Assembly: GCA_030267965.1 (NCBI GenBank)
Contig: BRYA01000186.1
Coordinates: 3,653-43,559 of the forward strand
Source of the DNA: Triparma columacea
Taxonomy: Eukaryota; Sar; Bolidophyceae; Parmales; Triparmaceae
Length of the DNA stretch: 39,907 bases
Direction: 5' to 3'
Position numbers and translations under genes: made by a program. Every line of letters starts with the position of its first letter. Within the stretch, counting starts at the first letter, position 1. The notes beneath the pieces are model-generated. The model did no database searches. It worked only from the letters and a program-made list of their open reading frames with translations, and had not been told where the DNA came from. Below, in pieces: positions 21,822 through 31,677 of this stretch.

Positions 21822-23460
21822 ATGACAGGAACTCGCCACGCCATTTCTGCACTTCTCCTATACTCTTCATTGCTCACAACTACGGCTTTCTTCTCATTTC
21901 AATCTTCATCGTTCCATAAACATGGTCTTTTGCCATCAAAGTCGATAAGATTGAAACTTCTACCTGGGTATCCACCTCCTTCATTCACCTCCCTCGTACT
22001 TGCTGCTGCAATTGAGGAGACAACACCCGTGAGAGTAGGAGTAATCGGGTGCGGCCGCATCGGAATGGTTCATCTTGGTGCTTGCTCAAAGGTCCCTGGC
22101 GTCAAGGTGATGGCAGTGTCTAATCCCACGATTTCCAAGGCCGAGAAAGCTGCCAAGGAGTTCAACGTTCCCAAATTCACGTCATCTGCGGACGAGGTCA
22201 TCACCGACCCCGACATCGATGCCGTTTGGATCTGCTCGCCTTCCAACAAGCACGCTGAACAGATCAAGCTCGCTGCAGCCAACGGCAAGCATGTCTTCTG
22301 TGAGAAGCCCATCGCCACCAGCCTCCCAGAAACAGTCGAGGCCATCAACGCGTGCAACATTGCAGGGGTCAAGCTCATGATTGGGCTGCAGCGCCGCTTT
22401 GACCCCAACTTTCTGCGCGTGAAGAAGGCCATTGACAATAGCGAGGTCGGAGAGGCCATAGTCGTAAAGGTCTGCAGCCGTGACCCTGCCCCCCCCCCCA
22501 TTGAGTACGTCAAGGGCGGGGGGGGCATCTTCTGCGACATGGCGGTTCACGACCTTGATATGACTAGGTTCCTCATTGGACAGGACCCCATCGAGATCCT
22601 TGCCGTTGGCTCAACCCACATCGACAAGAGCATCCTGGCTCTTGACGAACCCTCAGAGAGGTACGACACGGCGTGCGCCATCGTTCGTTTCCCAAACGGG
22701 AAGCAGGGAATCATTGACGTGTGCAGACAAAGCTCATATGGTTACGATCAGCGCGCGGAAGGTGAGAGCAGATCGGGAGGCATACGTTAAGGCTAGTGGA
22801 GGAGTCAAGAAGACAGGAGGGTGCATGTGTTTGTGAAGTGTATGTCGCGAGCAAGTTTTAAACGTATGCAGCGATTGCAGCGATTACAGCGATTGCAGCG
22901 ATTGCAGCGATTGCAGCGATGTATTGTGACACGCATGATAAGCTCGCAATACACTCACTGAACACACACCCTCCCCTACTCCTGCTGTCAACCCTTGTGC
23001 CTTCGCAGTTTTGGGTACCAAGGGCATGATACTCACAGAAAACATGTACCCCAGTACGGCAAAGATCTTCAAGACCGACTTCACCGGCAACGCAGATATG
23101 CCCTATGACTTTTTTCTCGAGCGCTACAATGAGGCGTACGTAAGGGAGACAATCGCATTTTGCGAGTGTCTCGTGAACAACGGGGATGTTCCGTGCACCG
23201 GTCAGGACGGCCTGATCGCGCTCGTGATGAGTATCGCTGCCGGCATGTCGGCTGAGGAGAATCGCTGGGTCAAGTTTTCGGAGGTCATTGAAAAGGTGTT
23301 CTGCGACGAGGCGGGCAATTCCTGCATGACACTGGGGTTCTCGGACGCCATTCCAGAAGGGTTTAAGCCCACTAAGAAAATCGAGGATCTCATCAAGGAG
23401 AGCGGGCCCAAAGAGTCAAAGTTTGGAAGGCTCTGGAAGAGTCTCGTTGCAGCTAATTGA
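21822..23460 (+). CDS. Gfo/Idh/MocA oxidoreductase, inositol 2-dehydrogenase-like
   Basis: NAD(P)-dependent dehydrogenase of the family that includes myo-inositol 2-dehydrogenase. Exons 21822-22761 and 23009-23460 join in phase 1 to 463 aa. The leader MTGTRHAISALLLYSSLLTT followed by TAFFSF is a signal peptide with an ASAF-like Phe, so plastid or secretory targeting is likely. The Rossmann fold begins at about residue 70 with RVGVIGCGRIGMVHL (GxGxxG), then AVWICSPSNKHAEQ and the family hallmark HVFCEKPIA. The C-terminal domain has FCDMAVHDLDMTRFL, with the usual active-site Asp and His. An insertion-free 247-nt intron, long for this window, holds a 9-bp tandem repeat. The exact sugar or cyclitol substrate cannot be told. 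The exon 1 start is the ATG at 21822. Confidence 0.88.
22868..22920 (+). repeat. 9-bp tandem repeat in an intron
   Basis: About six copies of gcagcgatt, one with an A substitution (acagcgatt), within the intron at 22762-23008 of the oxidoreductase gene. Confidence 0.9.
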
Positions 23461-23700
23461 ACAATGTCAAGAAGTGCCAGAAGTCGGGGTGGGGAGGACA
23501 GGGAAGTAGGCGAGGCAGGGGAAAGTAGACGAGACTGGATAACGTAATATTCTTCTCGTTTGTGGGCAATTTTGTCGTTTTTAAACATTGATCAAGAAGG
23601 AAGAAGGGAGAAGAAGCAAAAGTTTATTCAAGGGAATCCAGTAACCTAATACAACCTCCCCTTCTACCTCCCCTTCGACTCTCCACCCCCTTCCCCGACC

Positions 23701-24759
23701 ATGAATGAGGAGTTGGTAAGAGAACAGCTCACAATACTCGTTGCTTCTTTGGATAAACTTAAAGGCCAAGTCAAGCGATACAGGCATGAGCGAAATATAG
23801 CGCGAGAAAAGCTCACGAACCAGGAGAACATTGAGTCAAGAGCCGAGCAATATCGCTCGGAGATGGTTGAGGCGAAACAAATGCTGAAGAAACGGGAAAT
23901 AGAAAACGAATCACTAAAAAATGAACTAACCCTTTCGAGGGAGAGGGAGAAGGACCTACTTTTAAAAGTGGACGAGTCCCAGGCGGGCATAATAAACCTT
24001 CACAAAGAGCTGAAGAGGTTACTGAAAATTGAAAGGATACATGACATAGAACAGCGGTCGTTGAGTCCCACAAGACACCTCAACCCCCAATCTGCATCTC
24101 TTGAACTCAAGGTTTTGAGCATGCTACAGAGTACGCGCAAGAGGATGACAGAATTCAAGGATTCATCATCGGCGCGTGGGGAAGAAGTTGGTGAACAGAT
24201 GAAAGACTTGCGCTCCTCTCTCTCCCCCTCCCCGACGAGGAAGTCATTCACGATTGGTGAGTGAGAGAGAATGGAGAAGGAAGGAAGGGAAGCAGGAAGA
24301 ATGGGCACCTTTGCCACCACCCGAAAGTCATTCTCATCCAACCCAATACCGCTCATCACAGAGAGTCTGGCTTCGTCGAATCCGGAAGACTTAGTGGAGA
24401 AGGATGAGGTTGGGGAGCTGGAAGGGTCAGTGGAGCGAGAAATAAATCGGTCCATTCTCGGCATCGACGAGACGCTCAACGCTCCAGAGGGAGAAAGCGA
24501 AGAGAGTTGTAACTTCGTTCTTTCGTCCATAGGAAGCTTGATGAGCGAGAAGAGGTTGATGAGCGCAAGTATGGGAAGCTGGGTTGGGGGGGAGGGAATA
24601 GGAAGCTTGATGAGCGAGAAGAAGAGGATGAACTCGAGCACGGGAAATATATTGGAGAGGAGGCAATTAGATGCAAGCATATTGGTGTTTGATGACCACG
24701 ACGATGACGATGACATGGAGGGAGAAGCATCGTCAGATATTGAATTAATCATGCGTTAA
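23701..24759 (+). CDS. Coiled-coil protein of unknown function
   Basis: Exon 23701-24256 encodes a long charged helix (residues 1-115, for example RHERNIAREKLTNQ, KNELTLSREREKDLLLKV) typical of a coiled coil. A second helix and a Ser/Pro stretch follow. A purine-rich 39-nt intron (24257-24295, GTGAGT...GCAG) keeps phase and joins exon 24296-24759, giving 339 aa. Without splicing the first frame would stop nine bases later at 187 aa. The second part contains the repeated segment GSLMSEK(K/R), twice within about 25 residues, and ends in an acidic tail. No named family is recognised. The IQ-ankyrin gene follows in the same orientation. The intron is unusually short and lacks a pyrimidine tract, so two separate genes remain possible. 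Confidence 0.6.
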
Positions 24760-25089
24760 CAAAAATTAACAAACTAGACGCCCTTCTGGATTGCCAGCTT
24801 TACAAGGGCATTGCTGCTCACGACGACTAGATGCTCTTCGGGTCATCAACAAGCGACGACAAAGAGTCGATAGACGCCCCCCCCCGCCGCTAGTCAAATA
24901 GATGTTTCGCAATTTCCCCCTGTCTGCACCGTTATGGCCACCACCTTCGAGACATTTGGAGCCTTCTAGCTACTTCGTAATCCGAAAAAAAAAGGAGAAA
25001 GAGTCATTACGGACTTTGCCATAAACAAAACTTTTCTGTCAAAATCACCTTTCCTCAAAACCCTCCTAACTGCCCAGAGGACAACAAAA
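24760..25089. other. Intergenic spacer, no gene seen
   Basis: 330 bp between two plus-strand genes. It should contain the 3' UTR of the coiled-coil gene and the promoter of the IQ-ankyrin gene. A short C run (cccccccc) and A run occur; no regulatory element is recognised. Confidence 0.5.
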
Positions 25090-28000
25090 ATGCAGTTCCC
25101 ACTCAGCGCTGAGGAAGTTGACGCGCTCGCGGCGTCTTCCGCCGCGCAGTTTGAATCTATACCACGTCCTCCTCCTAACAACGCCGACTACGCTAGCCCA
25201 GAGGAGAAGAAGGATGAGGACATGGTCTCGTGGCTCTCCTCCATGGCTCGTGACCTGAATAATAAGACTATCCTGACTCGCCAGCCGATACCATCGTCTC
25301 CAGCGGTTTACTTCTGGACTCATCGCCCTACTAATAGTGACGTTGTGTCTATAATCAACACTCCTGCTGCAATTGACTCTGTCACCCTCGAGCCCGTGTC
25401 TGGGAGGTTGGACCCTGTGACTTTGAGGACAGAAAGGGCCCAGTTGTTGGCCGCCGACAACACTGTGTGTGGAAGGGGTATCGGAGGCGTTAAGGGCTTT
25501 AAGGTATCGGCTTACGAGTCTCCGCTTGAGACTCATGCCATGCTTGCGAGGGACGAGGTGAGAGGGCAAAAGGCAAAGCAGCATGTGCATGCTACCTCAA
25601 CCTAACACGTTCTCCCCCCCCCCCGTCGCTTCGCTCCTCGACGCAGCACGAGAGGATGAATAAAGCCCTCCACGACGAGAGGAACGAGTTCTTCCGGACA
25701 AAGCAAAGAAACAAGGCCGAAAGGGAGGCCCTCGAGATTGAAGCGGCCATACAGATCCAGCGGGTTGCTAGGACGTTCCTGGTCAAAAGTGCGCTCACGG
25801 GTTGGCTAAAGAGGAAGCTGCGGGTGAGGAACAACCTCAGTCACCAGGTTAGGTCCCAGCTGGCCTCTGATCCTAAGACAAAGAACTTCATCCTCACCAA
25901 GAAGCAGTACCGCGACGCCACAAATTTGTCCAACTACAACGCTTCCAATAGGATCATTTGCATGTGGAGGAAGTTCGCCGCCATTCGCAGGGTCAATGCA
26001 ATCAGGGAGGCTGTATACAACAAGCTCCTTTCCGACTCCGCTGCAAAGATCCAGTCGATCCAGAGGAGGAAGATCGGGCAAAAGGCCGTCAAGATGGAGA
26101 GGGAGAGGATAACTAATGAGCGTAACCAGGCCGGTGCCGGCTTACTGCAGAGGCACTACAGGGGGCACCAGGCTCGCAAGGCTGTAGGTGAAAAGCGTCA
26201 GCAGCGCTACGACGACGCCGTCGACGTCCTTCAGCGAGGCGGGCGCGTCTTCATTGCGCGTAAGAAGGTTGATGGGGAGCGCACGAAGCAGAAGGAGGGC
26301 ATGAAGAACGCAGCTGCTAAGACCGTGACGAAATTCTTCAGGCTCGTGGCGGGGATCTCCCGGGGGAAGCGCATCAGGCAGATAACGATCAAATTCATGA
26401 TGGAGGTCAACTGCGTGAAGCTGCAGTGCTTTGTGAGGCAGAGGCTTGCGCACCGTGCCGTTCGCCAGTCCCTTTACATGAAGAAGTTCGCCGCCCGGCT
26501 TTGTGCCATCATTAACATCCAGCGAATTGGTCGCGGATACCTTGCCAAGGGAAAATTTGCCAAGCGCGAGGAGGAGGTGAGAATGAACAAGAGGGCCACA
26601 GCGACGGCATAAACACACAGTACAACCTTTTGCGACCCGCTTCGTTCGTTCGCCGCTTCTCTCGTCACACAACCCTAATCAACTGATGTACCCCCACTCC
26701 CCCCGCCTCTCTCTCGTCGCAGTCTCTTGAAGTTCCTGAAATCTTTGCGAAGGTTAGAAACAATGACTCAGACGGGGTGGAACACTTTATTACCTACTCG
26801 AACGACGACAATGCTGTCAAATGCATGCCCAACGACGTCGACCACAACGGTGACACTGTCTTGGCAATAGCTGCCGGTAGGGGGCTCCTCCAGGTCATAA
26901 GGAAGTGCCTCCTCTGGGGAACCGACCCCAACATCAAGAACAAGAATGGTCTCACTGCCATGGACATTGCCGTTCGGCGGTATCAGCCTGTCGCCGCCGA
27001 GTACCTCCTGTCCAAGGTGTCGGTCAAGTTCAACACTGAGGGCCTGACGCTCCTGCACGAAGCGGCCACTTCGGGCATGGGAAGGGTCGCCCTCTCCCTC
27101 CTAGAAAACGGAGTGAACGCCAACTGCCACCACCCCATTTCCGGTCGCACGCCTCTCCACGCTGCTGCGGCTGCGGCCTTGAGGGAGGGCAAGCTCTTCT
27201 TCGACAACATGACGGAGCAGGACTCAGACTTTGACGAGGAGGAGCAGGAAACCTTTGCGACCAAACACTCCGTGGTTATCGAGCATCTCCTTGCCAATGG
27301 TGGCGATGTCATGCTGGTTGACAACGACGGATACACCCCTCTGCACTACGCCGCCGAGGTGGGAAATATTGCTTGTATCACCAACATCCTCAAGTCCCCC
27401 AAGGGCAAGGAGTGCTTGGCTGTGAAGGACGCCCACGGTAGGACCCCCTGGGTCATTGCAACCATGCAGAGCCACACAAACAGCGCGAACTTGCTCTGGC
27501 AGCATGCGATCGACATGGACAATGAGGTCGAACAGATTCACCCCGATGATGCCACCTTGTTTGCTATTGGCTTGACTACCCCGGACACCACCACCCCTTC
27601 CACGTACAGGAAGAAGCTCCAGGCTATCGAGAAATTCGATGCCGTGGCCAGAGCCGAGAAAATTACCAGACTCGTTACCTGGGCCAAGATCCCCGTCGAC
27701 TCTGTATGCCCCCTCCACGAGACAACTGCCGTGATGCATTCCGCCAGGAACGGGAACTTCGAGGCCTTCGCGACCTGTCTCAAGATGGGCGCTGGCCTAG
27801 CCAGGCAGGATGACTACGGTAGGAGCGCGGTGCACTTTGTGTGCGGCACGCATGATCTCGAGGCATCGTGCAAGATGCTCGACCTCCGCATGTCCCCTAA
27901 CGAGAACGTTGCGGCCGACGACCAGAACATGGCGCACGCCCTTTCGGAGAAGGACCACGACGGAAGGGTCGCCATCCATTATGCTGCTTACCGATCAAAC

Positions 28001-29023
28001 ATTGAAGTCATCAACAAGCTCCAAGGGGCCAACAACCCCAAGTGCAACATCCACTCCAAGGACAACAACGGAGACACTCCATTGCACTATGTGTGCGCGC
28101 TCGAGGAGGAGTCATATGGAGGCATGCTTGAAAGTCTCGGTTTCAATTCGTCAATGGATTTCTTCGTTATCCCTCCCAACAACTCGACTAATACCGCCAC
28201 CATCCGCCAGCTTCGGAAGCTAGGGGCGAACCCGGAGACGGAGAATAACGCCGGCAAGAGCGCTTTGATGGTCGCGTGCGAGTACGGAAACTTGAATGCC
28301 GTAAAGTGTCTGTTGGGGGACTCCAAGGACTTCAAGGACGTTGCCAGGAGTCTCATCTTCATGGCCTGCACCGCCGTGAAGCATAACAAGATGGACTGCC
28401 TGAAGGAGGTCGTCTCGCACGAGGTATTTTCAGCTGCTCACTCACATTCAACCGGACCTGAAGGGATCAGCCTCCTCGGGGTCGCTATCAAATACCAGAG
28501 GACCGCGATGGTGACATTTTTACTCGATGAGCTCCAGGTTAATCCTACCAAGCAGTGCTGGGACGGCGGCGGAAACGGGCTGCACGCCGTCGCGAGGTGG
28601 GGGAATAAGGCTGTCGCCGAGTCAGTGATGAAGCACCCAAAAATTGTCCCTACTCTCTTCGAGAGGAAGAACGGGGACGGGCACACCCCGCTAATGCTTG
28701 CCGTGTCGAACAGGAACTTCCCAGTTTGCATCAAGCTCGTTCAGAAGGGCGCGGTGACTACGCAAGTCGTGAAGAGCTGGTGCGCGAGCTTCCTGCTCAG
28801 CGCGTGCATGAGCCAGCAGGCGTTCGGGAAGGCCACCATGCCCACATCGATGATGTGGAAGGGGAGGAAGTTCTTCGTGTATGGGATGCTTGGAGACACT
28901 AGTAATTTGGACAAGATCGCGGCCCCGACTGTCAGGGTCACAACAGCAAAGGGGAAGAAGAGGGGGGGGGGAGGGAGCAAGCCGGGGAGCCGCGGAGGGG
29001 GGAGTCGAGGCAGGCAGAAATGA
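25090..29023 (+). CDS. IQ-motif and ankyrin-repeat protein
   Basis: Exons 25090-25557, 25647-26576 and 26723-29023 join in phase 0 to 1,232 aa. The first exon has no recognised domain. The second begins with a basic helix and carries about seven IQ-like calmodulin-binding segments. Examples are AAIQIQRVARTFLVKSAL, SAAKIQSIQRRKIGQKAV, AGLLQRHYRGHQARKAV, CVKLQCFVRQRLAHRAV and IINIQRIGRGYLAKGKF. The third exon has about ten ankyrin repeats, with typical units NGDTVLAIAAGRGLLQVIRK, GRTPLHAAAAAAL, DGYTPLHYAAEVGNIACI and NNGDTPLHYVCALEEE. The tail is a basic Gly/Lys/Arg stretch. This architecture suits a calmodulin-regulated scaffold. Ciliary association is known for some IQ-ankyrin proteins but is only a guess here. 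Coding and domains are certain; function is not. Confidence 0.88.
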
Positions 29024-29081
29024 AGTGTGAACGTGTTTGTTTATAACAAAACCTAAATAATGTCATCCCTAGCACGCTTTT

Positions 29082-30531
29082 TTACAAGGACATGAGTAGT
29101 GCCCGGAGCTTGCTCTCGTCGTCCTCGGGCTCTGGGGGAGTTGCAGGGGAAGTTGCAGGGGAAGCTTGGCCGTCGAGCCTGTCCTTGCCTTCCTTCTTGC
29201 CCTTCATGATCTCAACGCCCTCGTCAACGAGGACCTCGCTGAGCTTGATCCCGCCAAAGTTGGACAAATCTTCAACGACTGCGCTCGCGCCCTCACCGTA
29301 GAAGTCCTCCTGGACAGTCGAGTCCGTGTAAGTTATGACGCAGTCGCATCCGGCGGCCTTGGCTGCCTTACAACCTATGAGAGAGTCCTCCACCACGACG
29401 CACTTTGAGGGTTGGAGATTGAGCTTCTCGCACGCCGTGGTGTAAATGAGGGGGTTGGGCTTCTTCTCGGCGACGTCGTCTCCCGCGAGGAAGACGTCGA
29501 GCTTATCGACTCTGCCCTGACCGAGTGCGCAGTCGAGGACGGTCTCGACGGCGGACTTTGTAGACGCTGAACATATTCCGACTGCAACTTCTGGGTTGTT
29601 TAGGGCCTCGTCCATAAGACTCAAGAGACCCGGTCTAGCGACCGCTTCAGTCCTGCAAACGAGGCGATGAGCGTAGCGGGGGGCGGTAATGAGCGTAAAT
29701 CGTGAAAGGGTTGGTTGGGCTTGGGAGTACCTCACCGCACAAGTTCCTGGTAAATAATGGTCTTCTCGTCCTGGAGTTTGTCGAGCAGTGCCTGCTTCTC
29801 GTCGTCGGTTGCTGGAGGGGTGTCGCGGCCGTTCGAGTTCGGCCAAACGCCGTTGGACGTCTCGTCGTAATAATACCTCATCTTGTTCTTCCCTCCACCG
29901 ACCTTGTTCTGGAGCATGTCTGCGATGATCAAAGTTTATTGCACAACAGATTGGTTTGAGGGTGTGAGAAGTACATTTCGTGCAAGTATAAAGCGCGCGA
30001 AGCTTCCGTCACTAGAGATGTCATTCCTACTTGTCTTTTCGCTCCTCGCCCCAGCTCACCGTAGTACTCTACGCTCCAAAAGACGGGTTCGTTGGTTACG
30101 GGGTTGACCAGCCCGTTCCTCTTCCAGGCCTCGTTGTAGGCCTGGAGGTGGATGCTCTCTGTCTCGATAATGACGCCGTCACAATCAAAGAGGAGGCCCC
30201 TTGTGAAGGCGCCTGGGGAAGGGGAACTGCTCTGGGGAGTTACACCCTCGAGACGAGCAATGAGGTCCGACTTTTTACCAGACACCTTTAATCCCTTCGA
30301 CTTGAGCATCTCTGAGGAAGGCGAAGAAGGCAAGGTGAGCAGGTGGTGAGCAAAGGGCAAGCAGGTCGATCTCGGTATTTTTTCTCAAATGTAGTCTCAA
30401 ATCTCACCCTTCAAGTCAGGAACTGTCAAATCCGAAAAACTGCTACGGACCGAAGTGAAGAATCTTGGTCCAGCGGAAGGCATGAAGGAAGCGGCTGGGA
30501 CGAGGAGGAGTAATAAGAGGGAGATCTTCAT
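29082..30531 (-). CDS. CBBY: Plastid SAP-domain CbbY-like HAD phosphatase
   Basis: CbbY-type phosphatases dephosphorylate xylulose-1,5-bisphosphate, a misfire inhibitor of red-type Rubisco. Exons 30408-30531, 30060-30311, 29736-29919 and 29082-29652 join in phases 1, 1 and 2 to 376 aa. Residues 1-17 (MKISLLLLLLVPAASFM) are a signal peptide with an ASAF-type cleavage site, as in secondary red plastids. A SAP domain follows (residues 35-65: LTVPDLK, KSKGLKVSGKKSDLIARL). The HAD core has LLFDCDGVIIETE (nucleophile DxD), the CbbY cap motif GGGKNKMRYYYDET, GICSAST, and KKPNPLIY with VVVEDSLIGCKAAKAAG. The acidic C-terminal tail has no recognised domain. The GGGK-M and EDS motifs support CbbY over other HADs; enzyme activity is inferred. 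Confidence 0.85.
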
Positions 30532-30820
30532 CTTCGAGGTGGCGAGGGTTGAAGTGTTAAAGATAAGATAAAAGGAGGGAGGAAGGAAAGGCTCTGTGTG
30601 GGAGTTAGCGTTTGGGGATGTCGTTAGAGAAATTTTAATATGAAAGTTGTAAAGAATGTGTGTAAATAGAGAAGAAAGAGAGGGCTCACCAAAAATGAGG
30701 CGGGTTGAGCAGAAGTCTGCCGAAGAAGGAATTCGAGCAGAAAAGGAGAGGGAAAATCTTGCGCCTACGCCTCTAATATCAGTGCCAGGACAGAGCGTTG
30801 GCCTTAATCTCCTTCTTAGA
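30532..30820. promoter_or_regulatory. Divergent spacer between CBBY-like and SRPBCC-like genes
   Basis: 289 bp separate the two preferred start codons. If the upstream in-frame ATG at 30656 is used for the plus-strand gene, only 124 bp remain. No named element is recognised. Confidence 0.4.
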
Positions 30821-31603
30821 ATGCATCCGATATCTCAAAGTAGTCTAATTACGTTAATTCTAATATTTGTCCTCCCCACCTCCACCTCCCTCTCCCAATT
30901 TTCAACAAAGTTCATCTCAAAGACGTCTTACCCCTCCACAGTTCCCGCTTCTGCTATATTCAACGTTGCTTCCGACCTCACTAAAATGCGCGAGTGGGTC
31001 AAAGTTGTCACTGTTAATGTAGATACAGAGGTGAGAGACCCTGTGAGGGCTTTTGGGGTGTGGTATTGGTGTGTGGGTTCAAACCTCTCGCCCCATAAGT
31101 CCCGTCTCCCCTTTCTCTTACATTTCTTCATCTCCTTCCCCCCCCCCCCCCCCCACGCTCCCTCTGTCCTCTTCCCCTTATTCCCCCTCCAGGCTACCAA
31201 CCCTCGTCTTCCTAATAACGTCTCAATATGGCGTGTATCCTCCCCCCTTCGTCGTGTCCCTCGTCGTCTTCTTCGTATCGTCCCCTCCTCCGTCGTTTCC
31301 GTTGACGAGTTCACGTGGTTGGCTGAGAGTTACAAGGACGTAGAAGAGATGACGTTGAATTGGAGGAGCTTACCGGTTGACGATACTATTTTTGAGGGGA
31401 ATTTTAATCTACCGAATAGGGGGAGGATAAGGATCGACGAGGAGGGTAGGAAGCTGGTGTTTGAGATGGAGATCGATCTATGGTTGCCCAGCCTTGTCGT
31501 CAAGGTTGTTGAGAGGCTGGTTTTAAGGAGGGAGCTCAAGGCTTTGGTTAGATTCACCGCAGAGGAAATAGAGGAGGAAGAGAGGATAAAGATGTTGTTG
31601 TGA
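30821..31603 (+). CDS. SRPBCC/polyketide-cyclase-like protein with signal peptide
   Basis: Exons 30821-31030 and 31193-31603 join in phase 0 (GTGAGA...CCAG) to 206 aa. The chosen start gives a clean signal peptide, SLITLILIFVLPTSTSLSQF, where the final Phe could be an ASAF-like import motif. The mature part looks like a single SRPBCC fold: an opening STVPASAIFNVASDLTKMREW, central strands (MTLNWRSLPVDDTIFEGNF) and a long C-terminal helix. The intron holds a run of about 16 C bases. An in-frame ATG at 30656 would add 55 charged residues and bury the signal. SRPBCC proteins bind hydrophobic ligands or pigments; the ligand is unknown. Fold assignment is by pattern only. Confidence 0.65.
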   Translation: MHPISQSSLITLILIFVLPTSTSLSQFSTKFISKTSYPSTVPASAIFNVASDLTKMREWVKVVTVNVDTEVRDPVRAFGVWYWCVGSNLSPHKSRLPFLLHFFISFPPPPPHAPSVLFPLFPLQATNPRLPNNVSIWRVSSPLRRVPRRLLRIVPSSVVSVDEFTWLAESYKDVEEMTLNWRSLPVDDTIFEGNFNLPNRGRIRIDEEGRKLVFEMEIDLWLPSLVVKVVERLVLRRELKALVRFTAEEIEEEERIKMLL

Positions 31604-31677
31604 TTTTTATACCCCTGCTTTTAATTACGCCCCCCATACCCCCCCCCACCCAAACGTTCTCCCCCCCTTCCCCCCCC

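Noticed and set aside
30656..30820. Upstream ATG extension of the SRPBCC-like gene
   Set aside because: It would place 55 charged residues before a clear signal peptide; the ATG at 30821 is more sensible, though not proven.
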